64,000 bases of DNA from Tupaia tana. Its lineage: Eukaryota > Chordata > Mammalia > Scandentia > Tupaiidae. The first letter of the stretch is position 1. Every line of letters begins with the position of its first letter. The position numbers were made by a program, and so were the translations under genes. The notes under the pieces are model-generated. The model was not told the DNA's origin, did not search any database, and was given only the letters and a program-made list of their open reading frames with translations. Where the stretch lies: NCBI GenBank assembly GCA_026018925.1, contig JAKSZU010000003.1, positions 191,228,139-191,292,138 on the forward strand, given 5' to 3'. Shown here piece by piece: positions 44,761 to 56,349 of the stretch.

Positions 44761-47400
44761 CATAATTAGTGGGGAAATGAGGTTTAAACCCCAAATCCCC
44801 TGAAACCAGCACAGGACTTCTCTGTACTCCCCCGCCCCAAGCCTTGATGTACATGGAGGAAGTGAGAGAACATAGGGGCGCTCATTGAGGATAATTCGGA
44901 CTCCCGGAATGGAGAGAACCTGCAGGGCCGAGGCAGGGTGCTGTGGGCAGGGGCAGAGGGGACAGAGCCCGGCCACGATGAGGGCTTGCAGGAACTCCAG
45001 CGCTGCGGTGGGAAGACAAGAGTGTCCTAGGAAACCAGGTATCTCCCAGCAGTAAGGCTGCTCCCAGGAGTCGGCTCTGAGCCTCCCTCCCATGGCCGTG
45101 TGGTGCTCCCCTATCGTCAGCAGGGTTCTGGGGACAGGAAACACAGGAAGTCAGTAGTTGCAATCCCAACTCCTGGGTGGACCTCTGGCACTGCCCTGGT
45201 GGAGGCTGAGGGAGAATGGCTGATGAAGGAAGGTAATCATACAGGAACTAGTTATCTGTTTTCACATATGTTCTTTCAAATCAAAGATGCTGGATCAAGG
45301 CATCCACAGCCCCCCACCTTCACCTCAGTGCCACCAGCTGCAGTGGGCTGTCACCGTGGAGCTCCACTTGCCACATACCAAGTTACATTTCCCACCAGTG
45401 GCTGTTCCCAGGGAGCCTGAGCGCCCGACGTTCACCTGTGTCCCAGCACGTCACTGGCAGCTGCTCCCATGGTGTGCAAAAGCAGATGCAAACTGACGCA
45501 TCCGTCCTGAGCCTGGCAGTGAGTACCTGGCTGGGCCTGGTTTCCAGGGTGATGGGATTATTCCCATGGCCACCCAGTGACTAAGCCCTACAGAGGCAAC
45601 ATTAGCCTCCTTTTGAGGAAACGAAGGTCATTTCTGCATCAGTTTGCCTCCGCTCTTGCTGCTGGTGATAACTGAGCTCCCTGGTCCCAAGGTGGCAGGC
45701 CACTGTGGCAGACCTGGATAAGCCACAGTGTGGCGTGTGGGCCATCTGGTGCTGATGCAGTCGGCGGGGTTCTGTCTTCCCTGTTAGTCAGGAAGGCGCA
45801 GGCCTGGTGGTCTCCGTAGCCTGGCCGTCTTTTACGGCTTCCTTCCCTTCGGGGACCTTCTCCTTCCTCAGCAAGGCCATCGTAGGGTGCAGGTTTCTGT
45901 CTTCCCTGTGGCGAGCAGTCTTCCTTTTGCACCTGAGCCAGTGTCAGGATTTGGGTCCTGCCCTGTCAGGAATGGCCAGATGGGCCCCCTTACTGTTCAC
46001 CCCTGGATTGGTTAGGATGCCTGAGGAGCCTGCTAACTAGCAGCCCCTCTTTCCCCTCAGGCCAAGCCTCAGGCCTGACCGCATAAGGAACATTCCAGGA
46101 CAACACCTGCCCTTTTCCCACAGAGTCGGTTCACCTACAGACTTCCTCCTCCATCCCAGCCACCAAGTGTCAGACCAGACCGTCAGAGCATAGCCAGTGT
46201 CATGGCATAACCACTGCCCTGCAATTCCGCAAGGCAGAGACAAGGCCCAACAAAGGGCTCCATGGAGGCTGCCGAGAAGGCCCTCATTCTACAGCATCCT
46301 GTGCTGATACTTCAGGAGATGCCATGGGTGACACCAGAGACTGAAGCCTATTCACAGAAACCTCCAGATTCTGTTCTCAGATCTCGGAACATTCCCTTGC
46401 TAGAGTGATAGATAGCCCGGACAGCCTTGTCTCCATGTGCTTTTTGACCTCAAGACCACATGGCAGGAGCCCTCTGTGCAGAACAGAAGAGAAGGTGATT
46501 CTGGTAGTGTCAGGGCATCCCAGGCATAGCCCTAACGTACCCCCATGGCACGACGGGGTGGAGGGTTGCATTTAGCTGAGATGGGTGCTGTAAGCCCGTG
46601 TCTCTCAGCGCGTCTCTGTATGGAGCACCCAGCTCCAATGTAGACGTGAACGTGTATATGCGGGTGGTGAGGACAGCAGGGTTTCAGGAGGTGTGTCCCG
46701 AGGCACTGTGATCAGCATGCCATTCCCCTGGGTGTCTGAATGAACAGGAAATCCTCCCTTGCCCAAAGTGAACTTTTTTGAGGCTGGTCTGCAGAAGCAG
46801 CTAGTGGCAGAAGCAGAGTGGGCTTTGACCATAGCTTATCCTCTCCACAGCCGGTCACTCCTCTCTCCTTCCTCCTGGCCCTGCCTCCTTTCCCCTTCCA
46901 CACATGTATGAAGTACTGAAATTACTGGGGTACAACCAAGGGCCTTGGTTTGGGTCATATCTTGAGATGGATTTTCGGAAGTATTTTCTGGGGTTTCAGG
47001 CACGAAATTGCTGGCGTTGGAGTCGGTACTCAGATGTGGTATCCGTAACAGACCTGAGCTAACAGTGCTAAATGGTGGCAGCTTCCCCCCAATACTGGGC
47101 TCAGTGGTCTGGTGTGATGGGCCTTGTCGCGGAGAAGCATGCTGTTCTTGGAGCTCTGACGTTTCAGTCTGCACCAGCCCACGCCTGGCCCAGGGCAGTT
47201 TCAGCAGTCCAGTGAGCAGGGAGGAGGGATGGGAAGGCCTCCTGGAAGTCACATATGCCCTTTTCATCATGTCCTATTGATCTTCTCAACCGAAGAGGCT
47301 CGGAAGTGTGGTCTTGAGCTGAGTGGACCCATACCCAGCTAACATGTCCATTTCCATGTAAGGAAGGAAGAGTGGATTGGGGCAATAGGAGTGTCTCTTC
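44761..47400. other. Intronic sequence, no gene
   Basis: About 2.6 kb of SINE-free, moderately GC-rich sequence. Several frames of 60-145 codons overlap in all directions without recognisable domains or paired splice signals. Confidence 0.4.
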
Positions 47401-47419
47401 TCTCACTCTGCACCTTCTT

Positions 47420-47697
47420 TTTTTTTTTTTTTTTTTTTTTGGGAGAGGTTTTTTCGCTATAGGGCGCGTGCGCTCACCAGACAGACAGAGAGAGACATAG
47501 AGACAGAAAGCGAGAAATCACCCCCCAGGGGGGATGGTCACGCCGCAATCCCTTCTCCTCCATTCTCCTCTCGGGATCTTGGGCACGCACGCACACGCGC
47601 CCGGCGTGAGTTGTAAGCCACCGGGTCCGAGACGCGAACCGCGGTCGTCTACGTGGGAGTCCAGCGACATAGCCATTACACTAACTGCTGGTTCCCA
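47420..47697 (-). mobile_element. L-type SINE (minus), young subfamily
   Basis: Exact TSD ACTCTGCACCTTCTT (47405-47419 and 47698-47712). Shares all diagnostics of the 30547 copy. Confidence 0.94.
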
Positions 47698-47882
47698 ACT
47701 CTGCACCTTCTTCTCAGGTGCTAAATGCTGAGCTGCTGGAAAGTGCTGGCCACTCCGCAGTAACTGCTGGGGACCGAGAAATGAATTAGAACCTCTGATC
47801 TTTTTTTTTTTTTTTAAATTTTGTATAATTTTATAACTCTCTAACAACAGAAGCAGTATGGTTTCAAATATATATATATAAA

Positions 47883-48826
47883 TTTTTTTTTTAGAGTGCA
47901 GACACTCGGTATATATTAAGTGGGGACATACAATGCCTCTCCTTCATAGCATGGCTTGCTTCACTCAGCAGTAAGTCTTCCATATTCATCCATTTCCTTT
48001 CAAAAGCCAGGGTTTTGTTGTTTTTTATGGATAAATAGTATTCCATTGAGTATATGTGCCACAGTTTTTCTAACCATGCATCAGTTCGTGGGCATTCAGG
48101 TTGTTTCCATGACTTAGCAATCATGAAAAGTGCCGCAATAAACATCGACGTGCAAGCACTTTTTCGATTAAGTATTCTTCTGTCCTTCGGGTAGATACCA
48201 AGGAGTGGGATTGCTGGATCATATGGTAGTTCTATTTGTAGATTTTGGAGGAATCTCCAAATTGTTTTCCACAGTAGTTGGACCAATTTACAATCCCACC
48301 AGCAGTGTAAGAGAGTTCCCTTTTCACCACACCCCTTCCAGCACTTATCATTTTTTGTTTTTTTAATCTTAGACATTCTGACTGGGGTTAGGTGATATCT
48401 CATTGTTGTTTTGATCTGCATTTCTCTTACAATGAGGGATGTTGAGCATTTTTTCATATGCCTTTTAGCTATTCGTATGTCATCTTTAGAGAGTGGTTTT
48501 TTCAGCTCATTCTCCCATCTTTTAATAGGATTGATTGTCTTTTTCCAGAACAGCTGCTTGAGTTCCTTGTGAATTCTGGTTATCAGTCCCTTGTCTGATG
48601 CATAGTTTACAAAAATATTTTCCCATTCTGAGGGCTGTCTGTTCACACTAATCACTGTGTCTTTTGCCATGCAGAAACTTCTTAGTCTGATGTAATCCCA
48701 CTTGTCTATTTTATGGATCATAGACTGTGCGTTGGGAGAGCCTCTGATCTTAAACAGTTGGGAATCTACCTTGCAGGGGTTATTCTGCCTGAAATCAACA
48801 GACTTTCCTTTGCATGCATCCAAATT
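47883..48826 (-). mobile_element. 5'-truncated L1 with open ORF2 C-terminus
   Basis: An unbroken 310-codon frame (48823 to stop at 47891) encodes the end of L1 ORF2, the reverse transcriptase/endonuclease protein. It includes the cysteine motif [18 protein letters not shown], then [17 protein letters not shown] and [15 protein letters not shown]. There is no catalytic RT or EN domain. The stop TAA passes directly into an A tract and (TA)n, so the usual 3'UTR is absent. The open frame indicates a young insertion. Confidence 0.9.
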
Positions 48827-49147
48827 ATTTTTTTTATTTTAGCAACGCATATGGCCAATTTCATAAGAAAAGAAATAGTTATGAACTGATTTTAAGAATT
48901 TTGATCTAAAAGTTTTCTCTAACTTGATCAAGTTCAGTTGCTGATCCCTGTTCAGTGTTTTAGGACCACACACATTACTCAAAATGCAAAAACATCATCA
49001 GGAAACAAGCACGCAAGCCTTGCAATCACATTACCCGTAGCTAAACTTCACTAGGAAAATAACGAATGGTGAGGACACACTTAGGAGGGACCAGTGAGCC
49101 ACAATGAGAAGGAGCTCTCAGTGAGTTGAGCGAGCCACAATGAGAGG

Positions 49148-49357
49148 AGCCAGCCAGTGGGGTGGGGGTTACGGCAGCTGGATCCCATATGACCAAGTCT
49201 GTAGTCTGCATCCTGGCAGCTGGGCACGTGTGTGTGCAGGCCCAAGATCCCGGGAAGAGAATGGAGAAGGGATTGCAGTGTGGCCATACCCCCTGGGGGG
49301 GTGATTTCTCGCTGTCTCTCTCTCTGCTGAGCACACGCATCCTATAGCTAAAACCTC

Positions 49358-49405
<48 letters not shown>
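49148..49405 (+). mobile_element. L-type-like SINE (plus) with 44-nt A tail
   Basis: GAGCCAGCCAGTGGGGTGGG head lacks a clear box B. Body CCCCTGGGGGGGTGATTTCT, end CTATAGCTAAAACCTCTC, then about 44 A. Confidence 0.82.
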
Positions 49406-49406
<1 letters not shown>

Positions 49407-49530
49407 AGGGTCTCCCTCTGTTGTGATCCTGCCTCAGCCTCCCAAGTAGCTGAAGTAGCTGGAGCGTAGGCACATGCCACTGCACCCGGCTTTTAAGGAG
49501 ACCGGAATTGAACCCCGGCTTCCCTATTCT
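49406..49530 (-). mobile_element. tRNA/7SL-like chimeric SINE fragment (minus)
   Basis: CAGGGTCTCCCTCTGTTGTG, CCTCAGCCTCCCAAGTAGC and GCCACTGCACCCGGC are reverse 7SL/Alu-like. Adjacent GGAATTGAACCCCGGC is a box B complement, as in the 37889 element. Confidence 0.75.
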
Positions 49531-49775
49531 TTTTTTTTTTTTAAGAGAGATTTTTGCTAGAGGCCATGCACGCTCTACAGAGAGACAGAAAGCAGGAAGT
49601 CAACCCCCCAGGGATGATTGCCATGCCACAATCTCTTCTCCATTCTCCTCTCAGGATCTTGGGCATGCATGCACATGCGCCCATCATGAGTTTAAGACCA
49701 CCAGGTCTAGGACTCAAACCACAGTTGACTATGTGGAAGTCCAGCGATATAGCCATTATGCCACCTTCTGGTCCA
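49530..49775 (-). mobile_element. L-type SINE (minus)
   Basis: AAGAGAGATTTTTGCTAGAG to CACCTTCTGGTCC. The body is shortened in the purine stretch. Confidence 0.87.
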
Positions 49776-49987
49776 TTATTTTAAAAGCCAGTCATAGAAC
49801 ATAATGGTTCTACCTGAGAGTTTGAAGTGTGTTGTTGTTTTTTTTTTTAATAAAAGGAGAAAAGATTAAGATTTTCACACTCTTCCAACCACCATCCACC
49901 CACCACACGCATCTTTTAATGTCTTCGAAATGAGAATGTTCAGGGAAAAATGCCCAGTAATGTACTTAGTTTAGAAAATTGGCTTCT

Positions 49988-50220
49988 GGGACTAGCAGAT
50001 GGCGTAATGGCTATGCCACTGGACTCCCATGTAGTCGACCATGGTTCGAATCCCGGACCCAGTGGCTTAAACTCACACTGGGCACGTGTGCATGCGTGCC
50101 CAAGATCCTAAGAGAAGAATAGAGGAGAAGGGATTGCAGTGTGGCCATCCCCCGTGGGGAGTGATTTCTCACTTTCTGTCACTCTGTCTTTTTGTCTCTC
50201 TCTGTCTTTCTGGCGAGCGC
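49988..50220 (+). mobile_element. L-type SINE (plus), 3'-truncated
   Basis: GGGACTAGCAGATGGCGTAA to TTTCTGGCGAGCGC, then abruptly TGCTGTGGAGTGGG: no CTATAGC end and no tail. Confidence 0.88.
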
Positions 50221-50690
50221 TGCTGTGGAGTGGGTCTGGGGTGGGAAACAGAGTTAGGAAAATATATGGAACCTGACATAAAAGATTCTATTTCTGTTTG
50301 GGAAAGGATTCAGGTTGTCTTTAGGTTGAAGCAGCAGAACTGAGTGGCACCTGACCCCCAGCCTCTGTGGCCTTCTCCTTCAGCTTTCCCTGCTGGGGCT
50401 GGTCTGTTAAAGATGCCTTGCTTGGCAGGCAGTGGCAGGAACCTTCCTTCATGAGTAGCCCCCTAGAGAAACAGGAGTGGTAACAGATACTGTAAGTGAG
50501 AGCCACCTGCCTGCAGCACTGAAGGAAAGACCCCTGCATGAGTCTGGCCCCAGCATTCTCCGTGCCCAGGCAAGTGAGTGCTCTGCCAGTTTCCAATTAG
50601 GTTACTATGATTTTTTATTTCTCTAACCTCTCTAACCAACAGGGTGATAGAGGCTCTGATGGTGAGTCCTGTTTTTATTTTTCATAATCT

Positions 50691-50850
50691 ATTTTTAATG
50701 AATTATTTATTTTATTATTATTTTTTAATTTGACCAGAGAAAGAGAGAGAGAGAGAAAGTGAGAAAGTAAGCCATCAGCTCCAGGATTTGAACCAAGGTC
50801 AGCCATGTGGGCGTCCAGTACCCCAGCCACCATGCCACCTGCCAGCCCCT
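50691..50850 (-). mobile_element. S-type SINE (minus), first of a same-site pair
   Basis: TTTTTAATTTGACCAGAGAA to CCTGCCAGCCCC. CATAATC lies at its left, right and again after the next SINE. Confidence 0.87.
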
Positions 50851-50861
50851 CATAATCATTT

Positions 50862-51046
50862 TTTTAAATTTTTATTTGACTTTTTATCTATCTTTTTATT
50901 TATTTATTTAAATTTGAAGAAAGGGACAGAGTGAGAAAGAGAGAGCGAGGGCAAGTGAGAAAGCAAACCACCAGGTCCAGGACTCAAACAGTGCTTGGCC
51001 ATGTGGGAGTCCAGCGCCCTTAACCACCATACCACCTGCCGGCCCC
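50862..51046 (-). mobile_element. S-type SINE (minus), second of a same-site pair
   Basis: TTTAAATTTGAAGAAAGGGA to CCTGCCGGCCCC, followed by CTCATAATCTATTTTTAT. Confidence 0.87.
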
Positions 51047-51059
51047 CTCATAATCTATT

Positions 51060-52540
51060 TTTATACTTTGAAGCTGTGGTTATAAAATAGGCACTCCAAG
51101 TGTTGGCTCTGCCCCATGAGGCTCAGGAGGTGTCCAGGTACTCTGTCGAGGCTGCTTCCCCTGGCCTGTTCCGTGCCGGGGAAAGTCAGGAAGTGCAGGG
51201 TTGCTGGAAGTATGTGACTTCTGTGACCACGAGCAGGCGACCGGCCAAGTATTGTAGATTTGACACTGAGGAGCTGGCAGAACTGTGTTTCTGGTGGCTC
51301 CCTAATCACACGACATGGGTCAGGATCCTGGAGGCAGAGCTCCCTGTGCCAGGGAGAATGTTCATCTCCTGCGCGTGCCCAGGGCACCCTTCTTCCCTTG
51401 CACCCATGGAGAAGGGTGCATGGTGAGGCCCAGGGGCAAACACAGCACCCGCACAGCAGGCCTCTTGTTTCACCCCCACCGTTTGCGGGGAGTGCTGTCC
51501 TGTCCCTGTTACCACAGAGCCCTGAGAAAGGCCATGAGAGCCCTTCCTGAGGACCCTCCAAGCTCCCTCCTGCCAGCTCCAGCCTCTCCCTCTCTCCTCT
51601 TGCCTTCTCTTTTCCCCAGGCTCCCCCATCCCCTCCCTTTCTCCCAACCCAGAGCAGGTCTAGGAACTCCCGACAATGACGACTACACGAGGACGACGAG
51701 GATGTTGTTGGCCTACAAACAATGCTGGGTCTTTTTGAACAGGCTTGTCCATAAATCTCAAGATTGTTTTTCATCTTTGAAAAAGCCGCTTCAATCAGCA
51801 AGTCATTATTCTTGTAAGGGGCAGGGGAAAGTTCACCAAATTTCAGACTTCACTTTCTTTTTACTGTTTCACAACATTTACTCCCCGCAAACCACAGAAA
51901 TGGCTTTTAAAACCAGTCCACAATAGGCGAGGGGGAGCCAGGGCCAGCCACTCGGGGAAGGAAGAAGGTGAGATTGAGGGTAGGTTTGCCCAGATTGGGG
52001 CTGGCTGGTCTAGCCCATGGGAGAAAATGATTTCAGAGTCTCAGGGAACTAAAAACCCACTGTTCTTATTTTAGACTGGTGGATTTGGTGGGCAGGGAGA
52101 TTTGGAGAGGCAAGAGTGCTGTTTGTAATGAAAGGCTTAACTTAGCTGTTACTATAACTTAAAGAGAAAGATGTAGTGTGATGTAGCTAATGGACTAGAG
52201 CATTCCTGGCTTCCATGCTGTACCTGCTAAAAGAGAGCAGGGGAGAGTGAGCTTGGAGCAGAAGGAAGAGAAAGGAGGAATACAGGGGACAGCATGGCTC
52301 TCAGTCGAGACTGGCTCTTTCTGTCCTCCTGCGTCTTTTTTGCTTCTTGGTTTCTGGACCCCACACTTGTTCTCGTGGTTACAAGACGGCTGCGGCACTT
52401 CCTAGAGCCCAACCAAGCATTCCGGGCATCTACATAGGAAGGAAGGGGAAGAACATACATTTCCTTATCACAAGGTTCTCTTTACCCAGGAAGAAAAACT
52501 GTCCTGGGTACACGGCCTTCTTAGCTGTGAGGTAGGCCGA
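51060..52540. other. Intronic sequence, no gene
   Basis: Moderately GC-rich. Frames of 246 and 203 codons overlap on opposite strands (51061-51926) but show no domain. No splice pairing fits THADA. Confidence 0.4.
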
Positions 52541-52549
52541 GGAAGTCTC

Positions 52550-52576
52550 AGGCACAGGGCAGTGAAGTGGGGCTAG

Positions 52577-52615
<39 letters not shown>

Positions 52616-52675
52616 GCAGTGAGGTGGCGCTAGCTGCGCACAGCACACACACACATGGCAGTGAGGTAGGGCTAG

Positions 52676-52710
<35 letters not shown>

Positions 52711-52816
52711 GCAGTGAGATGGCGCTAGCTGCGCACACACACACACAGCAGTGAGGTAGTGCTAGCTACACACACACACACACACACACAGAGGGCAGTG
52801 AGGTGGCACTAGCTAC

Positions 52817-52849
<33 letters not shown>

Positions 52850-52910
52850 GAGGGCAGTGAGGTGGCGCTAGCTACACACACACACACAGAGGTCAGTGAG
52901 GTGGCGGCTA

Positions 52911-52947
<37 letters not shown>

Positions 52948-53035
52948 GGGCAATGAAGTGGCGCTAGCTGCATACACACGCACACACCCCCACGGCAGTG
53001 AGGTGGGGCTAGCTACACACACACACACCTGCAGC
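52550..53035. repeat. CA-rich minisatellite, about ten units
   Basis: Each unit is GGGCAGTGAGGTGGCGCTAG followed by CTAC or CTGC and a variable (AC)n tract, giving unit lengths of about 40-60 bp. A compound mini/microsatellite with strong length instability expected. Confidence 0.93.
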
Positions 53036-53360
53036 TAGAGTCAGGCCCTCCTAGAGAGAGCAGCACTGTGATTTTGGTTGGTAGGAAGAAGGAGGATGGC
53101 TGTTGGGTTGGCTGCCAGGGGAGGGCTCTGTGTAAGTCCAAGGAGTGCCATGACCCATGGAGGAACTGTAAGTCCTGTGTGAAGAACGGAGGAGGGCTGC
53201 TGCTACCTCAGCTGTCAATGGGAGGCGGCCGGGGTTTAAGGAGGAAAGTGAGGAGGTGATTACACTCTAGGGAGGGAACACCAGTGTCTTCTTCAGACAC
53301 GCTTTTCCTGCTTCATTGTGCATGCAGATCCCCTAAGGATCTTGTTGACCCGAGGGTCTG

Positions 53361-53620
53361 GGACCAGCAGATGGCATGATGGTTACGTAGCTAGACTCCC
53401 ACATAATCGACCGTGGTTCAAGTCTGGGTCCCCAGTGGCGTACACTCACTCCAGGCGCGTGTATGTGCGTGCCCAAGATCCCGAGAGGAGAATGGAGGAC
53501 AAGGGATTGCAGCATGGCCGTCCCTCCCGGGGGGTGATTTCTCACTTTCTGTCTGTCTATCTCTATCTCTCTGGAGAGCACATACACCCTATACCAAAAA
53601 TCTCTCTTTAAAAAAATAAA
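53361..53620 (+). mobile_element. L-type SINE (plus)
   Basis: GGGACCAGCAGATGGCATGA to ACCCTATACCAAAAATCTCTC. AGGGTCTG flanks both ends. Confidence 0.9.
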
Positions 53621-53841
53621 AGGGTCTGATTCAGTCAGTCTAGCATGTCTAACCAAAACCTAGGTGATGCTGATGTGACTCGTCAAGGGACTCTGAGGAT
53701 GCTCTTGGGAAGTAAGTGTTCGAGTGTGTGTGTGATAAGCATTGTAAAGTAAACATTAATATAACCAAAATAGGAATTAAGACTTTAAAACCATTAAATA
53801 AAATAAGATAGTAACTTTTAGATTGAGTTAACAAGTAATTA

Positions 53842-54310
53842 GGGGCCAGGGCCACAGGTGGCATGGTGGTTAAAGGTGCTGGACTCCCACATGACCAACC
53901 ACAGTTTGAGTCCTGGACCTGGCAGCTTGCTTTCTCACTTTCCCTCTCTTGCTCTGTCCCTCTCTGGTCAAATTTAAATAAATAAATAAAGTTAAATAAT
54001 CTCTTTTTTCTTTTTGGAGAGATTTTTGCTATAGGGCACGTGCGCTCACCAGAAAGAAAGAGACAGAGAGATAGAAAGTGAAAAATCACCCCCAGAGGGG
54101 ATGGCCATGCCACAATCCCTTCTACTCCATTCTCCTCTCGGGATCTTGGGCACGCACGCACACGTGCCAGGTGTGAGTTTAAGCCACCGGGTCCGGGACT
54201 GGAACCATGGTCGACTACATGGGAATCTAGCAACATAGCCATATGCCAACTGCTGGTCCCCCAATAAAATAATAATTATTTTAAAAATAATTCTTTAAAA
54301 ATAAAAAAAG
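53842..54310 (+). mobile_element. S-type SINE (plus) whose tail hosts another SINE
   Basis: GGGGCCAGGGCCACAGGTGG head, TCTCTGGTCAAATTTAAATA, GTTAAATAA tail cut near 54000 and resuming at 54262. AATTAGGGG flanks at 53838 and 54316. Confidence 0.83.
54001..54261 (-). mobile_element. L-type SINE (minus) nested in a SINE tail
   Basis: CTTTTTGGAGAGATTTTTGC to CTGCTGGTCCCC, with box B complement GGACTGGAACC. Confidence 0.9.
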
Positions 54311-54319
54311 AAAGAAATT

Positions 54320-54592
54320 AGGGGCCATCAGGTGACTTGATGGTTAAGGCATTGGACTCACACATGACTGCCCCAATTCAAATCTAAACTTGGCAGCTTG
54401 AATCACTCTGAGCATGTATGTGTGCATGTATGTGTTCACAAAACCCTGAAAGTAGAATGGAGGAGAAGGGATTGCGGCATGGCCATCCCTCCCTTGCAGG
54501 GTGGTGATTTCTCACTTTCCCTCTCTCTCTCTGTCCAGTGAACATACACACTCTATGGGAAGACCATTAAATTAAAAAAAAAAAAAAAAATC
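54320..54592 (+). mobile_element. L-type-like SINE (plus), older
   Basis: GGGGCCATCAGGTGACTTGA head, CCCCAATTCAAATCTAAAC box B, GAAGACCATTAAATT end and A tail. Confidence 0.8.
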
Positions 54593-55229
54593 AAAGCCCC
54601 GAATACTTTTTGGGAATCCTATTATGTCTGCATGTACCTAAAAAGCCAAACAGTGGTTAAAACCCAGTGGAAGTTTCTCTCTCAAGTAAAAGCAACCTGT
54701 TAGGAGGAGTCTGGATTGATTGGCAGTTCTCAGCCACAAGGGACCCAGACCCCAGGCTTCCTCTCTCTGCTGCGCTATCCTGGCATGTGTCTTCCATCCT
54801 CAAGGCCATCTATGGTCCAAGATGATCTCTAGAAGCATTGGCCATCATGTCCTCGTTGCTCTTGGAAGAAAGGAGAACAGTGAAGAGCTTCAGCCCTACC
54901 CCCTTTTAAGGAGGCCTTCCAAAGTCCTATAAAAGACTTCTGTTTACCTCTCACTGCTGCAGCTTCATAATGTGGCCATATTTAGCTGCAAGATGTGCAA
55001 AGAAATGTGGTCTTTGGGCTGGGCACAATACCTAAAGTTCTCTTACTAAGGAAGAAGGGACCACATCCAGCTTTATGCATTTGACACAGAGATACACCTA
55101 AAATAACTTGGGAGGGTTAGAAACAAAAGGACACACCAAACTATCCCAGGTACCTGGCAACAGAAAGAAAGTAGGGTGGCAGCAGTAATACCAGGCAAAA
55201 TAAAACTCAAGGTAAAACGTTTGAAAATA

Positions 55230-55368
55230 GAGGCCGGCAGGTGGTGTGGTGGTTGGGTCGCTGGATTCTCACATTGCGGGGAGCGGGGGGTGATTTCTCA
55301 CTTTCCCTCCACTGTCTCTTTCTGTCAAGTGCACATACCCTGTGGCAAAAACTAAAAAGAAAAAAAAA
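55230..55368 (+). mobile_element. SINE (plus) with internal deletion
   Basis: Head GAGGCCGGCAGGTGGTGTGG joins GGATTCTCACATTGCGGGGA, so box B and half the body are missing. AAAACGTTTGAAAA-like and AAAGTTTGAAAAAA flanks. Confidence 0.82.
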
Positions 55369-55537
55369 GTTTGAAAAAATGTATGATCATAAAGAAGATA
55401 AAACAAGCATAAACCTTTATACAGGAGGAAAAAATAGCATCAAGATGTACCAAAAAAAAATATTGGAAAAAAATATTAAAATTGTAATCATAGGTAGAAT
55501 ACTTTAGCCTGCCTTCGTCAGAATTTAAAAGGTCGAG

Positions 55538-55807
55538 GGACCAGCAGTTAGCATAATAGCTATGTCACTGGACTCCCATGTAGTCGACCGCAGTTCAAGT
55601 CCCGGACCCGGCAGCTTAAACTCACGCCAGACATATGTGCATGCATGTCCAAGATCCCAAGAAAAGAATAGAGGAGAAGGGATTGTGGCATTCCCATCCC
55701 CCCTGGGGGGTGATTTCTGACTTTCTATCTCTCTGTCTCTCTCTGTCTTTCTGGCGAGCGCACGCACCCTATAGCGAAAACCTCTCCAAAAAAAATTAAA
55801 AAAAAAA
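55538..55807 (+). mobile_element. L-type SINE (plus), 18-bp TSD
   Basis: AGAATTTAAAAGGTCGAG at 55520-55537 and 55808-55825, identical. Confidence 0.94.
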
Positions 55808-56349
55808 AGAATTTAAAAGGTCGAGTACACCAAACATAAGTAAGGTTATAAAGGACTTGAATCTCATATTTCAAAGCCTGGATAAATATAAACCTTGTAC
55901 CTTACAAACAGAAAGTAAATCTCCCTTTCAGATAGCTACATAATTTATAAAAATTGATTGAGTTTTAGGTCACCAAGAAAATTTCAATTCCATAACACAG
56001 TAATCTTTCTTGACCATATTCTGACCCCGGCTACAGGCACACTAGAGATTTCAAACAAAAATATAACAACAAAATACCACGTAGCTCTTTGAGCAGTCTT
56101 CTAAATAAATTGTGCCAGCGACAGGCATTAAAGACTCATTGGTAGGTCAAGCAGGTGAAAATGCTATCAAGACTTAAATAGATGAAAGCTCTCAGAGAGA
56201 ACTGTTATTAGACAACTAAATTGTTATCTAGAATATATTGAGAAATCTTTCAAAAATTAATAAATGAAGACAGTAGGGGGGAGCAAAAGAGAAAAACCAA
56301 GCACTCTCAGAAGAAAATAGACATGAGCTGTGCACATGGTAAAAATACT

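Noticed and set aside
44761..47400. Possible independent gene in the GC-richer SINE-free block
   Set aside because: No frame with recognisable protein similarity, no CpG island and no convincing splice chain.
51061..51926. 246- and 203-codon opposing frames
   Set aside because: They overlap on opposite strands, are compositionally ordinary for GC-rich intron, and show no domain or exon borders.
52550..53035. CRISPR-like array of repeats and spacers
   Set aside because: The 'spacers' are simple (AC)n and this is mammalian DNA, so it is a minisatellite.
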